The notes: generated by a model from the sequence alone, not told the origin. Shown: positions 18,718-28,674, numbered from the stretch's first letter. The stretch is DNA of 64,000 bases from CAWJPY01 sp963844865 (GCA_963844865.1 CAWJPY010000021.1:124001-188000); one strand, 5' to 3'. Numbers and translations: made by a program.

Positions 18718-20177
18718 ATGGCCCGGCGCTCCGCCGCGCTGTTTCGACGTCCGGACTTTCGGAGGTGCCCGCTGGCGTCACGTCTACGGACCGCACTCAA
18801 CGCGTTCCTGGCCGCGGCCGTGGTGGCCGCGGGTTCGCTCCTCGTAGCCGGTTGTCCCCCGCGGCGCCCAACGGCGCCCGTGGCCTCCCCCGCCGGGCCA
18901 CTCAACGTGGTGGTGATCGTGGTCGACACGCTGCGCGCCGACCACATGAGCGCGTACGGGTACCAACGACCGACGACACCGAACCTGGACTCCCTGGCCG
19001 ACGAGCTGATCGTGTTCGCACGGGCGCGGAGCCAGGCGGCGTGCACCTTCCCATCGGTCAACTCCCTCTTGACCTCACGCTATCCTGCTCCGTTCATTCG
19101 CCAGGGCAAGGGAGAGATGGGCATCCCACCGGAAATCCCCAGTCTCGCGGATCTCCTGCACCGTCGCGGATACGCCACGCTGGCGGTTTCCGCCAGCCCC
19201 ATCGTCCGGTCCACGCCCTCGAAGGAGAACCCACTTGGAGGCTTCGGGAGCGGCTTCGACGCCTTCGACGAGTCCCCGCTGTGGCGCGAGGGGGCCTTCG
19301 TCAACCACATCGCCCTCACCCGCCTCGCGTCGCTGACCGAACCCTTCTTCCTCTACCTGCACTACATGGACGCCCACGATCCCTACCGTCCGCCGAAGAC
19401 GTGGACCAGGCGATTCGCCACCCGGGACATGGGGCCCGAGTTCATCCGCCTCGGCGACCCCAACCCCATCGCCGCCATGATCTACGGCAGCGGCCCCCCC
19501 GTCACCGCCTCCGCTGACGACATCCAACACCTGGTGGACCTGTACGACGACGAGATCGGCTATGCCGACCTCCAGATCGCCAAGCTCATCCGTCGTCTCG
19601 AGGCACGCGGTCTCGCCGACCACACCATCCTGGTCCTCGCCGCCGACCACGGGGAGGAGTTCATGGAGCACGGCCACGTGAAGCACTGCCGGGTCCTCTA
19701 CGACTTCCTCGACCCGTGTGCCGCTCATGCTCCGCATCCCCGGAGTTCCGGGAGGCAGGCGCATCGAGGCCGCCGTCCAGAACGTCGACATCGTCCCCAC
19801 TGTGCTCGACTACCTCGGGATGCCTTCGCCACCCGCTCGGTTTGACGGGAGATCGCTGCGCCCGCGTCGTCGAGGGGCGTCCTCAGCGCCCGCCGTGGGT
19901 CGCGTTCAGCGGCCAGGGGAAGTGGCGCAGCGCCGATGACGGCCGCTACAAGGTCATCATGGACGGCGTGACCCTCGACGAGCAGCTCTTCGACCTCCGC
20001 GCCGACCCCCAGGAGCATCACGACCTGTGGGCGGCTCACCTACGAGAGGCCTCGGTGCTCGACCGGCGTCTGAGGGAGTGGCTGCAGGAGACCCTCCGCG
20101 GCTTCGGACGAAAGAGAGCGTTGGAAGCGGCGCGGAGCAAAGAGGAGCAGCTCCGCGCCCTCGGATACCTGCAGTAG
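18718..20177 (+). pseudogene. Sulfatase-fold lipoprotein 3, interrupted by two frameshifts
   Basis: The frame starts at ATG 18718 after AGGAG with lipobox signal LLVAGC. It reads through LNVVVIVVDTLRADHMSAYG, CTFPSVNSLLTSRYP, LYLHYMDAHDPYRPP and VLAADHGEEFMEHGHV. Near 19710-19718 the sense frame moves (VPLMLRIPGVPGGRRIEAAV, then DIVPTVLDYLGMP). It moves again near 19855-19870 (EGRPQRPPWVAFSG, then DGRYKVIMDG, LFDLRADPQEHHDLW, ending LRALGYLQ). Removing one base at each site gives a continuous protein of 485 residues. Every domain block survives, so sequence error or very recent damage is more likely than old decay. Smaller than its two neighbours because it lacks their beta-rich N-terminal half. 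Confidence 0.82.
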
Positions 20178-20231
20178 GGGGGACGGCGTTCACCCCACCC
20201 TGCAGGCACCGCGCACAACCCGCCGCCCCCA

Positions 20232-20906
20232 TCAGCCCCGCGGATCTGTCTGACGAGCGCGCAGTCGGCGCACGCCTCGGCAGTGCCCCTCCACACCGAC
20301 AGCACGAGACCCGGTTCCCGCCTCCTCTCCCCCTGCGCGGAAGCTGCGGCGCTGTGTGCCGGAGCGACCCACCGCTTCCAGGATGACGACGTGCGGAGTC
20401 TCGGGACTGTCGACGTACCGCTCGTGGCGCTCCAGGTTGCGGAGCTCGGCATGCCGGCTCTCTCCGTAGGCGACCTCGGTGATCGTCGAGAACCCGGACT
20501 GCCGCAAAGCCTGCACGAGGGTCTGGCGGTTGTACAGGAAGCGGTGGCCCCAACCATGGAAAGCCCGGTTCATCCAGAAGCAGTCCCGGATGGCTTCGCG
20601 ATCATCCAGCCACGCTCCCCAGTGGTACTGGTGTCGCCACACCCAGTCCAGGTTGGGTGTCGACAGGCGGAGGACCCCGGAGTCGTCCAACGCGCGCCGG
20701 CACTCCATGAGGAAGCGCAGACCGGCGTCGGCGTCGAGATGCTCGATGAAGTGCTCGGCGAAGATCAGGTCCACACCGTCGAATGGCAGCCCCGCTCGCA
20801 CGTCCAGCACCAGGTCGACCCCGGGCAGGTCCGCGATGTCGATGTTCACCCAGCCCGGGAGGGCGGCGGTTCCGCAGCCGACGTGGAGCTTCTGAGGGTT
20901 GCCCAT
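20232..20906 (-). CDS. Class I SAM-dependent methyltransferase
   Basis: 224 residues. SAM-binding motif I is KLHVGCGTAALPGWVNIDI. The acidic strand-2 region is LVLDVRAGLPF, and LIFAEHFIEHL is the post-II segment typical of methyltransferases that sit in polysaccharide or glycan gene sets. FLMECRRALDDSGVLRLSTPN completes the core. The start ATG 20906 has only a weak purine-rich ribosome site. The last 45 or so residues, after HVVILEAVG, are Arg/Gly-rich and unlike a folded domain, so the true end may be disturbed by an undetected frame change. Divergent from the phosphatase gene. Substrate unknown. Confidence 0.8.
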   Translation of the reverse strand: MGNPQKLHVGCGTAALPGWVNIDIADLPGVDLVLDVRAGLPFDGVDLIFAEHFIEHLDADAGLRFLMECRRALDDSGVLRLSTPNLDWVWRHQYHWGAWLDDREAIRDCFWMNRAFHGWGHRFLYNRQTLVQALRQSGFSTITEVAYGESRHAELRNLERHERYVDSPETPHVVILEAVGRSGTQRRSFRAGGEEAGTGSRAVGVEGHCRGVRRLRARQTDPRG

Positions 20907-20981
20907 GGTCTCTCTCACTGGATACGTGGCATCCGCCCCCTCCGTCGTGGCTGGGGTACACTCCCCGGCCACGGAGGGCGC

Positions 20982-21965
20982 ATGTACTCAGAGGATCTGA
21001 GCTTTGCCAGGGACGCGGTGGAGGAGGCCTGCCGGGTGGCGCGGCGGGTCCAGGAGGAGCTGGTGACGGGGCGGGACCGCCTCACCAAGGAGGACCGTTC
21101 CCCGGTCACGGTGGCCGACCTCGCGGTGCAGGCCCTCATCACGCGTCGGCTGGCGGAGAGTTACCCAAGCGACGAGCTACTGGCCGAGGAAGCGTCCGGT
21201 GTCCTCCAGGGGCAGCTGGAGGTCACGCAACGGGTCCTGGAGGTGCTCGCCGAGCACCTGCCTGGCCTCGACGCCTCCGCGCTTGCCCGGCTCCTCGACC
21301 GGGGCGACGCCACGGGCGAAGCCGGCCGGCGGCGCTGGCTCCTGGACCCGGTGGATGGAACCAAGGGGTTCCTGCGGGGAGACCAGTACGCCATCGCCCT
21401 GGCCCTCCTGGACGAGGGTCGGGTGGTGGTGGGGGTGCTCGGCTGCCCGAACCTGCCGGTCACGGCAGAGGATGACGAGGCCCGAGGCTGCCTCTTCAGC
21501 GCCGCCCTCGGCCATGGCACCTCGCTCCGCCTCTTCGCCCGCGGGACCGAACGTCCGGCCGTCGTCTCCCCCACTCAAGATCCCTCGGAGGGGATCCTGT
21601 GCGAGTCGGTGGAGGCCGCCCACGCCGACATCTCGGACCAGCACGCCATCGCCCAACGGCTCGGGATCCACCGCCCCCCGGTGCGCATGGACAGCCAGTG
21701 CAAGTACGGCCTCCTGGCCCGCGGCGACGCCTCCATCTACCTCCGACTCCCCCGCAGCGGCTCCTACCGCGAGAAGGTCTGGGACCACGCCGCGGGGACC
21801 CTCGTCATCGAGGAGGCCGGTGGCCGGGTCTCGGACCTGACCGGCGCTCCCCTGGACTTCTCCCATGGCGCCTTCATCCCGCGCCAGGGAGGCATCGTGG
21901 CCACCAACGGCCACCTCCACGACGTCGTCCTGGAGGCCTGCCGCGAGGTGCTCGGCAGCTCCTGA
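20982..21965 (+). CDS. 3'(2'),5'-bisphosphate nucleotidase-like phosphatase (inositol monophosphatase family)
   Basis: Mg-dependent phosphatase of the IMPase superfamily, 327 residues. Metal ligands are in LLAEE (Glu 70), LLDPVDGTKGFLRG (Asp 122, Asp 125) and VWDHAAGTLVIEEAGG near the C-terminus. The GTKGF loop is diagnostic of the Hal2/CysQ branch, which removes the 3'-phosphate of PAP made during sulfate assimilation. Length and the KEDRSPVTVADLAVQALI N-terminus fit the Hal2/SAL1-like form better than short CysQ. GGAGG sits 5 bases before ATG 20982. No other sulfate-assimilation gene is nearby, so specificity rests on motifs alone. Confidence 0.87.
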   Translation: MYSEDLSFARDAVEEACRVARRVQEELVTGRDRLTKEDRSPVTVADLAVQALITRRLAESYPSDELLAEEASGVLQGQLEVTQRVLEVLAEHLPGLDASALARLLDRGDATGEAGRRRWLLDPVDGTKGFLRGDQYAIALALLDEGRVVVGVLGCPNLPVTAEDDEARGCLFSAALGHGTSLRLFARGTERPAVVSPTQDPSEGILCESVEAAHADISDQHAIAQRLGIHRPPVRMDSQCKYGLLARGDASIYLRLPRSGSYREKVWDHAAGTLVIEEAGGRVSDLTGAPLDFSHGAFIPRQGGIVATNGHLHDVVLEACREVLGSS

Positions 21966-21972
21966 GCGATTC

Positions 21973-22078
21973 CGTACGAGAGGGGGAGCCAGGCACCGTC
22001 GAAGATGGTCCGAGCACCCGTTTCGCTTCATGTGCGGCGGTGCCTGGCACCCTCTCTGGTCCTCCCAAAGCCTTTCGT
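21973..22078. repeat. GTGCCTGGCAC inverted-repeat element, locus 2
   Basis: GCCAGGCACCGTCGAAGATGG at the left faces CGGCGGTGCCTGGCACC at the right, about 40 bases apart, with TTCGCTTCATGTGCGGCG inside. Locus 3 at 37215-37326 shares the same inner sequence. Located just after the phosphatase stop codon. Confidence 0.75.
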
Positions 22079-22124
22079 CATTCAACAGTTCAGCGCTCAC
22101 GCTGCCGCTGATCACCGCCCCCGG

Positions 22125-22304
22125 GTGGGGGCTTCGCGTCTTCGCGCCTTGGCGTCTGTGCGTTGGTTCTCTTCCCCGGGAGGGTGGGCGGCTCTGCGTC
22201 TCCGCGTCTCTGCGTTGGTACGCTCCGGCGCGGACCGTTGTCTGCTGACGCTGTTTGCGGTCGCTGAACCTGTTTGCTGACGCGGTCGCTGTCGCTGAGC
22301 GCCG
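22125..22304. repeat. GCGTCT/GCGTTGG and GCTGACG low-complexity tracts
   Basis: CTTCGCGTCTTCGCGCCTTG, GCGTCTGTGCGTTGG and GCGTCTCCGCGTCTCTGCGTTGG repeat one another over about 90 bases. Then comes a GCTGACGCTGTTTGCGGTCG / GCTGACGCGGTCGCTGTCGC tract. The tracts fill the gap up to the purF stop. No coding or RNA feature was recognised. Confidence 0.55.
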
Positions 22305-23765
22305 CTACGACGCGACGGGGGGAAGCACCTCGCCCGCGTACTCGAACTTGACGGCCCGCTGGCCGGTGGTGCAGGCCATGCAGGCCGGAGCGCCCTTGAG
22401 CACCTTCTCCCGGTACACCTCCACCGGGAGGTAGAAGAGGGCGTCCACGCCGAGCTCCGTGGCCACCTCCTGGCTGTCCCGGTTGAACCGCGCGCCGATG
22501 AGCTCGTTCTGGGTCGGCGTGTTGATGCCCTGGAAACAGGAGTCGATCACCATGGGCCACAGGGTCCCGAAGTAGACCTTGCCCGCACCCGCCGCGCGCA
22601 AAGCTCGGACGATGCGATGGGCGTTGGTGCCGCGCACGATGCTGTCGTCCACCAGGAAGATGTTGCGCCCCTCCACCGCTTTGCTGTCCACTCGGAAGTC
22701 CAGCATGGCCGCCTGGTCCCGTGCCTCCTGGCTCTCCTCCATGAAGATGCGGCCGCCGAAGCGGTACTTCGAGACGGGAGTGGCGTACTGGATGGCGGTG
22801 GACTCGATCTCCTTCTCCAGCTTCTGGGCGAACGCCTCGGCCCCCGGAATCGGCGAGTGCGGGATGGGAACGACAAGGTCGATGTCGCCCACGATCTCAG
22901 GCGCCCGCTCCAGGACGTGGAGGGCCAGCGCCCGGCCTGCACGCCAGCGGAACGAGCGGATACGGTCTCCCATCATGGAGGACTCCACGTCCGCGAAGTA
23001 GATGAGCTCGAAGGCGCAGGGCAGCGGATCGCGCTGGAGCAGGATGCGCTCGTCCACCGCCAGGCTGCGATCGATGAACATGGCGGCGCCGTGGGGCACC
23101 TCCTCCTCCACCTCGTACCCGTTCTGCTCCAGCGCCAGGGTCTCGGAGGCGATCATCACCGCGGGGGGGCTGCCGCGGCGCCCCCGCACCATGGGTCGGA
23201 AGCCGTGGGGGTCCCTGAAGGCGTAGAGGCCGTCCGGGGTCACCGCCACCGCCGCGAACGCCCCCGTGACCCGCTGCTGCACCTCGGAGATGGCCCGGAA
23301 CATGAGCTCGCGCTCGGCTCCCTGCGGCTCCCCGCGCCGGAAGTGCTCGAACCACAGCCCGAGCACCCGCAGGAGCACCTCCGCATCGCAGTGATTGCTC
23401 AGGTCCTGGCCGCGGTCGTGGAGCTCCGCCGTGATCTGGGGGACGTTGGTGATGTGGCCGTTGTGGGCCAGGCCCAGGGTGGCGAAGGGATCGTAGAAGG
23501 GCTGCGCATTGGCCGCACCGCCCTCGCCGTAGGTCTTGTAGCGCGTATGCGAGATCCCGATGTCCCCGCGGATATCGCCCAGGGGCTTGAAGATGTCGTC
23601 CGCGAGACCTTCCCCCTTCTCCAGCGCGACTCCACGGTGCACCGGGTCGAACACGAACAGACCTGCGTACGCAGGCCCCCGATGCTGCAAGAAGTGTGCG
23701 CCGTTGCCCAGGTCCTTGACCACCGGGCGGCCGTCTCCGCTGATGACGCCGACGATTCCACACAT
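22305..23765 (-). CDS. purF: Amidophosphoribosyltransferase (glutamine PRPP amidotransferase)
   Basis: First committed step of purine synthesis: PRPP plus glutamine gives phosphoribosylamine. The 486 residues start at MCGIVGV, whose Cys 2 is the glutaminase nucleophile with no propeptide beyond Met. Glutamine-site segments are SHTRYKTYG, LAHNGHITN and NHCDAEVLL. The PRPP loop is NIFLVDDSIVRGTN (369-381). Four Cys at 250, 410, 462 and 465 (LPCAFELIYFAD, DSCFQGINTP, CMAC) match the ligand pattern of the [4Fe-4S] cluster in Bacillus-type PurF, so this is an iron-sulfur enzyme. The wording SHTRYKTYGEGG is somewhat unusual for the family. The ribosome site is weak. Confidence 0.93.
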   Translation of the reverse strand: MCGIVGVISGDGRPVVKDLGNGAHFLQHRGPAYAGLFVFDPVHRGVALEKGEGLADDIFKPLGDIRGDIGISHTRYKTYGEGGAANAQPFYDPFATLGLAHNGHITNVPQITAELHDRGQDLSNHCDAEVLLRVLGLWFEHFRRGEPQGAERELMFRAISEVQQRVTGAFAAVAVTPDGLYAFRDPHGFRPMVRGRRGSPPAVMIASETLALEQNGYEVEEEVPHGAAMFIDRSLAVDERILLQRDPLPCAFELIYFADVESSMMGDRIRSFRWRAGRALALHVLERAPEIVGDIDLVVPIPHSPIPGAEAFAQKLEKEIESTAIQYATPVSKYRFGGRIFMEESQEARDQAAMLDFRVDSKAVEGRNIFLVDDSIVRGTNAHRIVRALRAAGAGKVYFGTLWPMVIDSCFQGINTPTQNELIGARFNRDSQEVATELGVDALFYLPVEVYREKVLKGAPACMACTTGQRAVKFEYAGEVLPPVAS

Positions 23766-23843
23766 GTCGTTCCACCCACTCTCTGAAAACACCACGCCCG
23801 GCCGGCCCGTCGACCCGGCCGCGCCCGTGCTGGCTGCGAATGA

Positions 23844-24599
<756 letters not shown>

Positions 24600-25071
24600 A
24601 CTCCGTCTCCACCTTCGCCGTCCCGGCCTTTCACCCCGCTGGCATCACCCCACCGGCGGGGGGGTGACCCACTCTCACACCCGCCGGCACCGCTCCACCA
24701 CCCTAGCAGATTTCGCAGGCCGGACGTCGCATCGACGGGGCGTGTCGCGTAGCTCGCGGCGGGATCGGGGACGACCAACGATGCCGATGGTGCAAGAGCC
24801 GTTCCCGACCCTCCTGGTTCCAGGCCCGCTTCGCCGCGCACCCTGCCTTTGAACGCAGCACCACACCCCCGGGGTCATGTCCTCGAAAGAGGACGCCCAC
24901 CGCCCCGTGTCGGTGGCAGCAACTCACCACACGGCGCACTTCGGGTCTCTCCTCCAAACCGCCGACGGACCCGCGCTCACCGGGGTTCTCAACGCGTCGG
25001 AGCGTTCCTGGCACGGTGGTTGCTGAAGAGGAGGGCGCAGCTGGAGCCCGGCTCCGGCTCAGGGAGGGACG
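24600..25071. other. Intergenic region, divergent genes
   Basis: 472 bases between pcm (leftward) and the YXWGXW-type gene (rightward). A short hairpin is visible: TCACCCC (24645-24651) can pair with GGGGTGA (24661-24667), in the presumed pcm leader. Frames crossing the region lack ribosome sites and family features. No promoter pair could be named with confidence. Confidence 0.35.
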
Positions 25072-26502
25072 ATGAGTACCAGACAACGCCGGATCGTGGT
25101 TCTCCTTTCGGTCGTGATCAGCCTCACCCTGCTCGCCGCCCCGGCGCGCAGCGCCGACTGGTTCGGAGTCCACGTGGGCAGCGACGGCTTCGGCGTGTCC
25201 ATCGGGAGCTCCGACTGGTGGGTGTACGGGCAGGCGTGGCGCGACCCCGTCGGGTACGGCAGCTATGACAGCGCCCTGGCCGGTTACGGTGCGTGGCTGC
25301 AGGTCGACGGCCTCGGGCGATGCTGGCGACCCTTCGTGACCGTCGACTGGCGCCCCTACACCTACGGCCGCTGGGTCTACACGCCCCTGGGCTGGACCTG
25401 GGTCGCCTACGAGCCCTGGGGCTACTTCCCCCATCACTACGGTGCGTGGGCCCTCACCCCGGCCGGCTGGGTATGGGTGCCGGGCTACGAGTACTCCCCC
25501 GCCAACGTCGTCTGGGTCCAGGCCTCGGCCTACGTCGGCTGGTATCCCCGGGGACCCAGGGGGTGGAGCCACGCCGCCCGCAGCTTCGAGCGCGGGTATC
25601 GCCGCGGTTACGACCGTGGCTACGACCGCGGGTATGGCAACGGCTACGACGACGGGTGGCGGGACGCGCAGTACGCGACCTACGTCCAGTGGCGCCATCT
25701 CGGCGACGCCGATGTCGCGCACTACTCCGTGTCTCGACAGACCGCGTTCCCCACAGCCGGACGCGCGGCGCCGCGGGTCTCTTTCGACGCGCCCAGCCGC
25801 ACGGAGGTCCGGCGTCGAGCGGGCATCGACGTCCCCGAGGCCCGTGTGTCACGCCGTACCGTGCGCATCGGCGGCCGCTCGGTGACCGCCGTTCGGCCCG
25901 AGGGCGTGGATGCCGCCGTGCGACGCTACGCCCCGGAGACTGCCCAGCGGGTCCTGGCGCCCGAGGTACGGCACCGCGCCGCCCCGGAACGCCCTGTTGC
26001 TCGTCCGGCTCCTCGCGCCGCGCCGTCACAGCCGATAGATGGCCGCTTCTCAGCGGAGCCCCCACGGCCCCTCATGACGGCACCCAGGCACATCGAGCGT
26101 CCCACCTACAGGGCGAGGACCACTCCGCCCGCGTCCGCCGCACCCCGTCCCGCGCCGGCGCCTGAGGCACGCCCCCTCGTCCAGAGGCGGATCGCGCCAT
26201 CGACGACGCGGAGCCCCGACGAACCGCGGGTGCGACCCGGGGTGAGCACCCGTGCCCCGTCGCCATCGTCCACCCACCGCGTCACGACACCGCCGACCGC
26301 CTATCGGAGGGGGTCAAGCCCGGCGCCGGCGCCGCGTACGGCCACCCGCCGGAGCGACAGCCGGCACGATTCCGCAACGGCCAGGAAGGCTCCCGAACGC
26401 CATGAGGCCGGCAAGGAACAGACGAAGCGCCGACCCACCAGCAGAGCGCAGGCCACGGGCCAGTCCTCGCCGGACTCCAGGAGGCGGCCGGACCGTCGCT
26501 GA
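25072..26502 (+). CDS. Exported Trp/Tyr-rich YXWGXW-repeat protein (DUF6600-like) with disordered tail
   Basis: 476 residues with a cleavable signal peptide (RRIVVLLSVVISLTLLAAPARS-A). Residues 50-150 are dense in aromatic repeats: WRPYTYGRWVYTPLGWTWV, YEPWGYFPHHYGAWALTPAG and WVWVPGYEYSPANVVWV. These are typical of YXWGXW/DUF6600-type exported proteins. A short RGYDRGY repeat (about 180-200) follows, then about 250 residues rich in Arg, Pro, Ala, Ser and Thr that are probably disordered. No enzymatic motif is seen. GGGAGG 5 bases before ATG 25072 fixes the start. Function unknown; probably periplasmic or surface located. Confidence 0.82.
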   Translation: MSTRQRRIVVLLSVVISLTLLAAPARSADWFGVHVGSDGFGVSIGSSDWWVYGQAWRDPVGYGSYDSALAGYGAWLQVDGLGRCWRPFVTVDWRPYTYGRWVYTPLGWTWVAYEPWGYFPHHYGAWALTPAGWVWVPGYEYSPANVVWVQASAYVGWYPRGPRGWSHAARSFERGYRRGYDRGYDRGYGNGYDDGWRDAQYATYVQWRHLGDADVAHYSVSRQTAFPTAGRAAPRVSFDAPSRTEVRRRAGIDVPEARVSRRTVRIGGRSVTAVRPEGVDAAVRRYAPETAQRVLAPEVRHRAAPERPVARPAPRAAPSQPIDGRFSAEPPRPLMTAPRHIERPTYRARTTPPASAAPRPAPAPEARPLVQRRIAPSTTRSPDEPRVRPGVSTRAPSPSSTHRVTTPPTAYRRGSSPAPAPRTATRRSDSRHDSATARKAPERHEAGKEQTKRRPTSRAQATGQSSPDSRRRPDRR

Positions 26503-26526
26503 TCCAGATCGGGACCGCGACCCGGC

Positions 26527-26554
26527 GGGGGCGGCCGAGATCTCGGCCGCCCCC
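26527..26554. terminator. Perfect 28-base palindrome, terminator-like
   Basis: GGGGGCGGCCGA-GATC-TCGGCCGCCCCC, 24 bases after the YXWGXW-type gene stop. It forms a very stable hairpin with a 4-base loop. No U-tract follows, so it could be a GC-rich terminator or a protein-binding palindrome. Confidence 0.5.
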
Positions 26555-26605
26555 GCGTTCCCCACCCCCGCAACGTGTCCCCCCATGCCGTGCTGCTCTG
26601 CTAGC

Positions 26606-27697
26606 ATGATCTCGATGGTGCGCACACCGGCCGACGACCGACCGAACATCGCCGCCCGCGTCGAGCGGACGCTGCAGCGCTGCGTGGACTGGAGCCAGCA
26701 GGGTCGGCACCGCAAGGTCCTGGCCGAGGTGGAGCGCCTCCTGTCCCTGGTCGAGGGGGAGCCCCGGCTCGAAGCCGAGCTGCTCATCTGGAAGGCTCAG
26801 GCCCTGCTCTCCATGGGATGTGCGGAGCGAGCGTTCGGGGCGGCGTCCCGCTCCTGGGACCTGACCTCCAGCCCGCACTCCTGCCACCTGATGTCCATGG
26901 CCCTGCATGCGCTCGGCAGCAGCGGCCAGTCCGAGGAGCTCCTGCGCATGGGGCGGGAGCTGTTCCCCGATGCGGCCCACCTCTCCATGCAGCTCGCCAT
27001 GATGCTGGCCGACCAGGGGCGTCTCCCCGAGGCGCTCGATCTGCTCGACGACATCTCCCCCGATCTCGACCTGCCGGGGGATCTCCAGGTCTTCCTGCTC
27101 GGTCTGCGGGCCAATCTCCTCGCCAGCGTCGGGCGCTGGAGCGAGGCCGAGGACGTCCTGGAAGACGGGCTCGGGCGGCATCCCGGCTCGTCCCTGCTCC
27201 TCGAGACGAGTGACTCACTGCAGCAGCAGCGCGACCGGCGCCGTGCCGAGGAAGAGCTCGCGGCTTCCTGGCGCTCCACCCTGGCTTCCCTGCAGCGCGC
27301 TCCCGGCGAGGTCGATGAGGCCGTGATCAACTGCGGCGCCATCATGGAGCTCCCGGAGCTGGTGGTGCTGGCGGCTCGCCGGCTGTGGCGGGCGTTCCTC
27401 GCCAGTGATCCGGTCCACCCCCAGGCGCCCGACGCGTGGGCCGCCGCCCTGGTCGTGGTCGTCCTCGAGCTCGACGGACAACGGCCCGCGGCCGCCCCCA
27501 TCGCCCGTGGTCTCCGCGCCAACCCGTCGACCGTCCGCACGATCGCAGCTCGCGTGCGCGCCTTCTTGGACGGCATGGACGTCGAGATTGCCCGCCGCGC
27601 CTTCGCAACCTCCGCCAACCCGCGGTTGCAGGAGCCTCCACTGCCCGATCCCCTCGTCCACGGTGCTGCCATCGTGGTCCCGTTCCGGGCGCCGTGA
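26606..27697 (+). CDS. Tetratricopeptide-repeat protein, soluble
   Basis: 363 residues, no signal peptide. Helical hairpin repeats fit TPR-like architecture: VLAEVERLLSLVEGEPRLEAELLIWKAQAL, then units around SGQSEELLRMGRELFPDAAHLSMQLAMMLADQGR and GRWSEAEDVLEDGLGRHPGSSLLL. The C-terminal third is less repetitive. Proteins of this type scaffold complexes; no partner is evident. The start ATG 26606 lacks a clear ribosome site and ATG 26615 is possible. Its stop codon overlaps the GTG start of the next gene (GTGA), which suggests coupled translation with the DUF4097-type exported protein. Confidence 0.75.
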   Translation: MISMVRTPADDRPNIAARVERTLQRCVDWSQQGRHRKVLAEVERLLSLVEGEPRLEAELLIWKAQALLSMGCAERAFGAASRSWDLTSSPHSCHLMSMALHALGSSGQSEELLRMGRELFPDAAHLSMQLAMMLADQGRLPEALDLLDDISPDLDLPGDLQVFLLGLRANLLASVGRWSEAEDVLEDGLGRHPGSSLLLETSDSLQQQRDRRRAEEELAASWRSTLASLQRAPGEVDEAVINCGAIMELPELVVLAARRLWRAFLASDPVHPQAPDAWAAALVVVVLELDGQRPAAAPIARGLRANPSTVRTIAARVRAFLDGMDVEIARRAFATSANPRLQEPPLPDPLVHGAAIVVPFRAP

Positions 27698-28674
27698 GCT
27701 CCCTTCCCGTGGGCCCGCTGCGAGGCATGTCGCTCTCGATCGTGCTCCTCCTGTGCCTGCTGGTCACGGCCTCACCCCTCAGAGGCGCGGAGCGTGCCCT
27801 CGACACCAGTGAGCGCTTCCCAGCGACGGCCGGCAAGCGGCTGGTCATCGATGCCGGCACGGTGGACGTCCAGGTCCGTGCGGGCGATGTCGCCGGGTTC
27901 GTGGTGGAGACCAGGCTCCACATCGCCGGGGTCGGCCAGCACAAGGCGGAGAGCTGGATCTCGGCCCACACTCCGGCGACGACAGACGGAGAGGACGCCC
28001 TGCGGATCACGGTGCCATCCGATGGCGCCGGTTTCCTCGGCCTGGGGTACCTCACCGCCCGGGCCCATCTCGGCGTTCTCGCTCCCGCGCAGGCGATCCC
28101 GGACGTGACCACGACGACAGGGAGCATCGTGGTCCGCGGCGACTTTCCCTCGGCCGAGCCGCTCATGCTCCGAACCGCGGGGGGCGCCATGTCCCTCGAG
28201 GGCGCCTGTCCGGCGGTGGACGTCCGCTCGACGGGCGGCGACGCCACCCTCCACGTCGTCCGCCCCCTCGCCCGCCTGGTGGCTCGCACGTCTTCCGGCA
28301 GCGTCACGCTCGTCGGAGGGGCGCGGCACGTGGAGATCGATACCGCCTCCGGTCACGTGGAGCTCGCCAACCTGTCCGGCGCCGCCGACGTCCAGACCAC
28401 CACCGGCAGGATCACGCTGAGCTGGGACCGCCTGGATCCCGGAGACCAGGTCACGGTGCGATCCTCCTCGGGGCCTGTCGAGCTGGCGCTGCCCCCCGGA
28501 GTGGGTGCGCGGGGAACCCTCACCACCACGACCGGGACCATACGCTGCGCCTTGCCGGGCACCCTCAGCGAGGACACGCACACCGTGACCCTGGCCGGCG
28601 ACGGTCCCACGGTCCTGGTCGAGACCGCCTCCGGCGACATCGTGCTCCGAGCGCGGTCCGACCTGGTGGAATGA
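27694..28674 (+). CDS. Exported DUF4097-type beta-strand repeat protein 1
   Basis: 326 residues. The signal peptide is MSLSIVLLLCLLVTASPLRG-AE. The mature part is short beta-strand repeats typical of DUF4097 putative adhesins: VDVQVRAGDVAGFVV, TTTGSIVVRGDFPS, TSSGSVTLVGGARHVEI, DTASGHVELANLSGAADV, TTTGRITLSWDRL and TASGDIVLRARS. Such proteins form right-handed beta-solenoid-like sheets, and their biochemical role is not established. GTG 27694 overlaps the TPR gene stop; ATG 27727 is an alternative start. The second DUF4097-type gene follows about 90 bases later. Confidence 0.78.
   Translation: MSSLPVGPLRGMSLSIVLLLCLLVTASPLRGAERALDTSERFPATAGKRLVIDAGTVDVQVRAGDVAGFVVETRLHIAGVGQHKAESWISAHTPATTDGEDALRITVPSDGAGFLGLGYLTARAHLGVLAPAQAIPDVTTTTGSIVVRGDFPSAEPLMLRTAGGAMSLEGACPAVDVRSTGGDATLHVVRPLARLVARTSSGSVTLVGGARHVEIDTASGHVELANLSGAADVQTTTGRITLSWDRLDPGDQVTVRSSSGPVELALPPGVGARGTLTTTTGTIRCALPGTLSEDTHTVTLAGDGPTVLVETASGDIVLRARSDLVE

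Noticed and set aside
24703..25722. Minus-strand frame of 339 codons in and beyond the gap after pcm
   Set aside because: Overlaps the well-supported YXWGXW-type gene on the other strand, lacks a ribosome site and reads as low-complexity Gly/Val/Ala/Pro.
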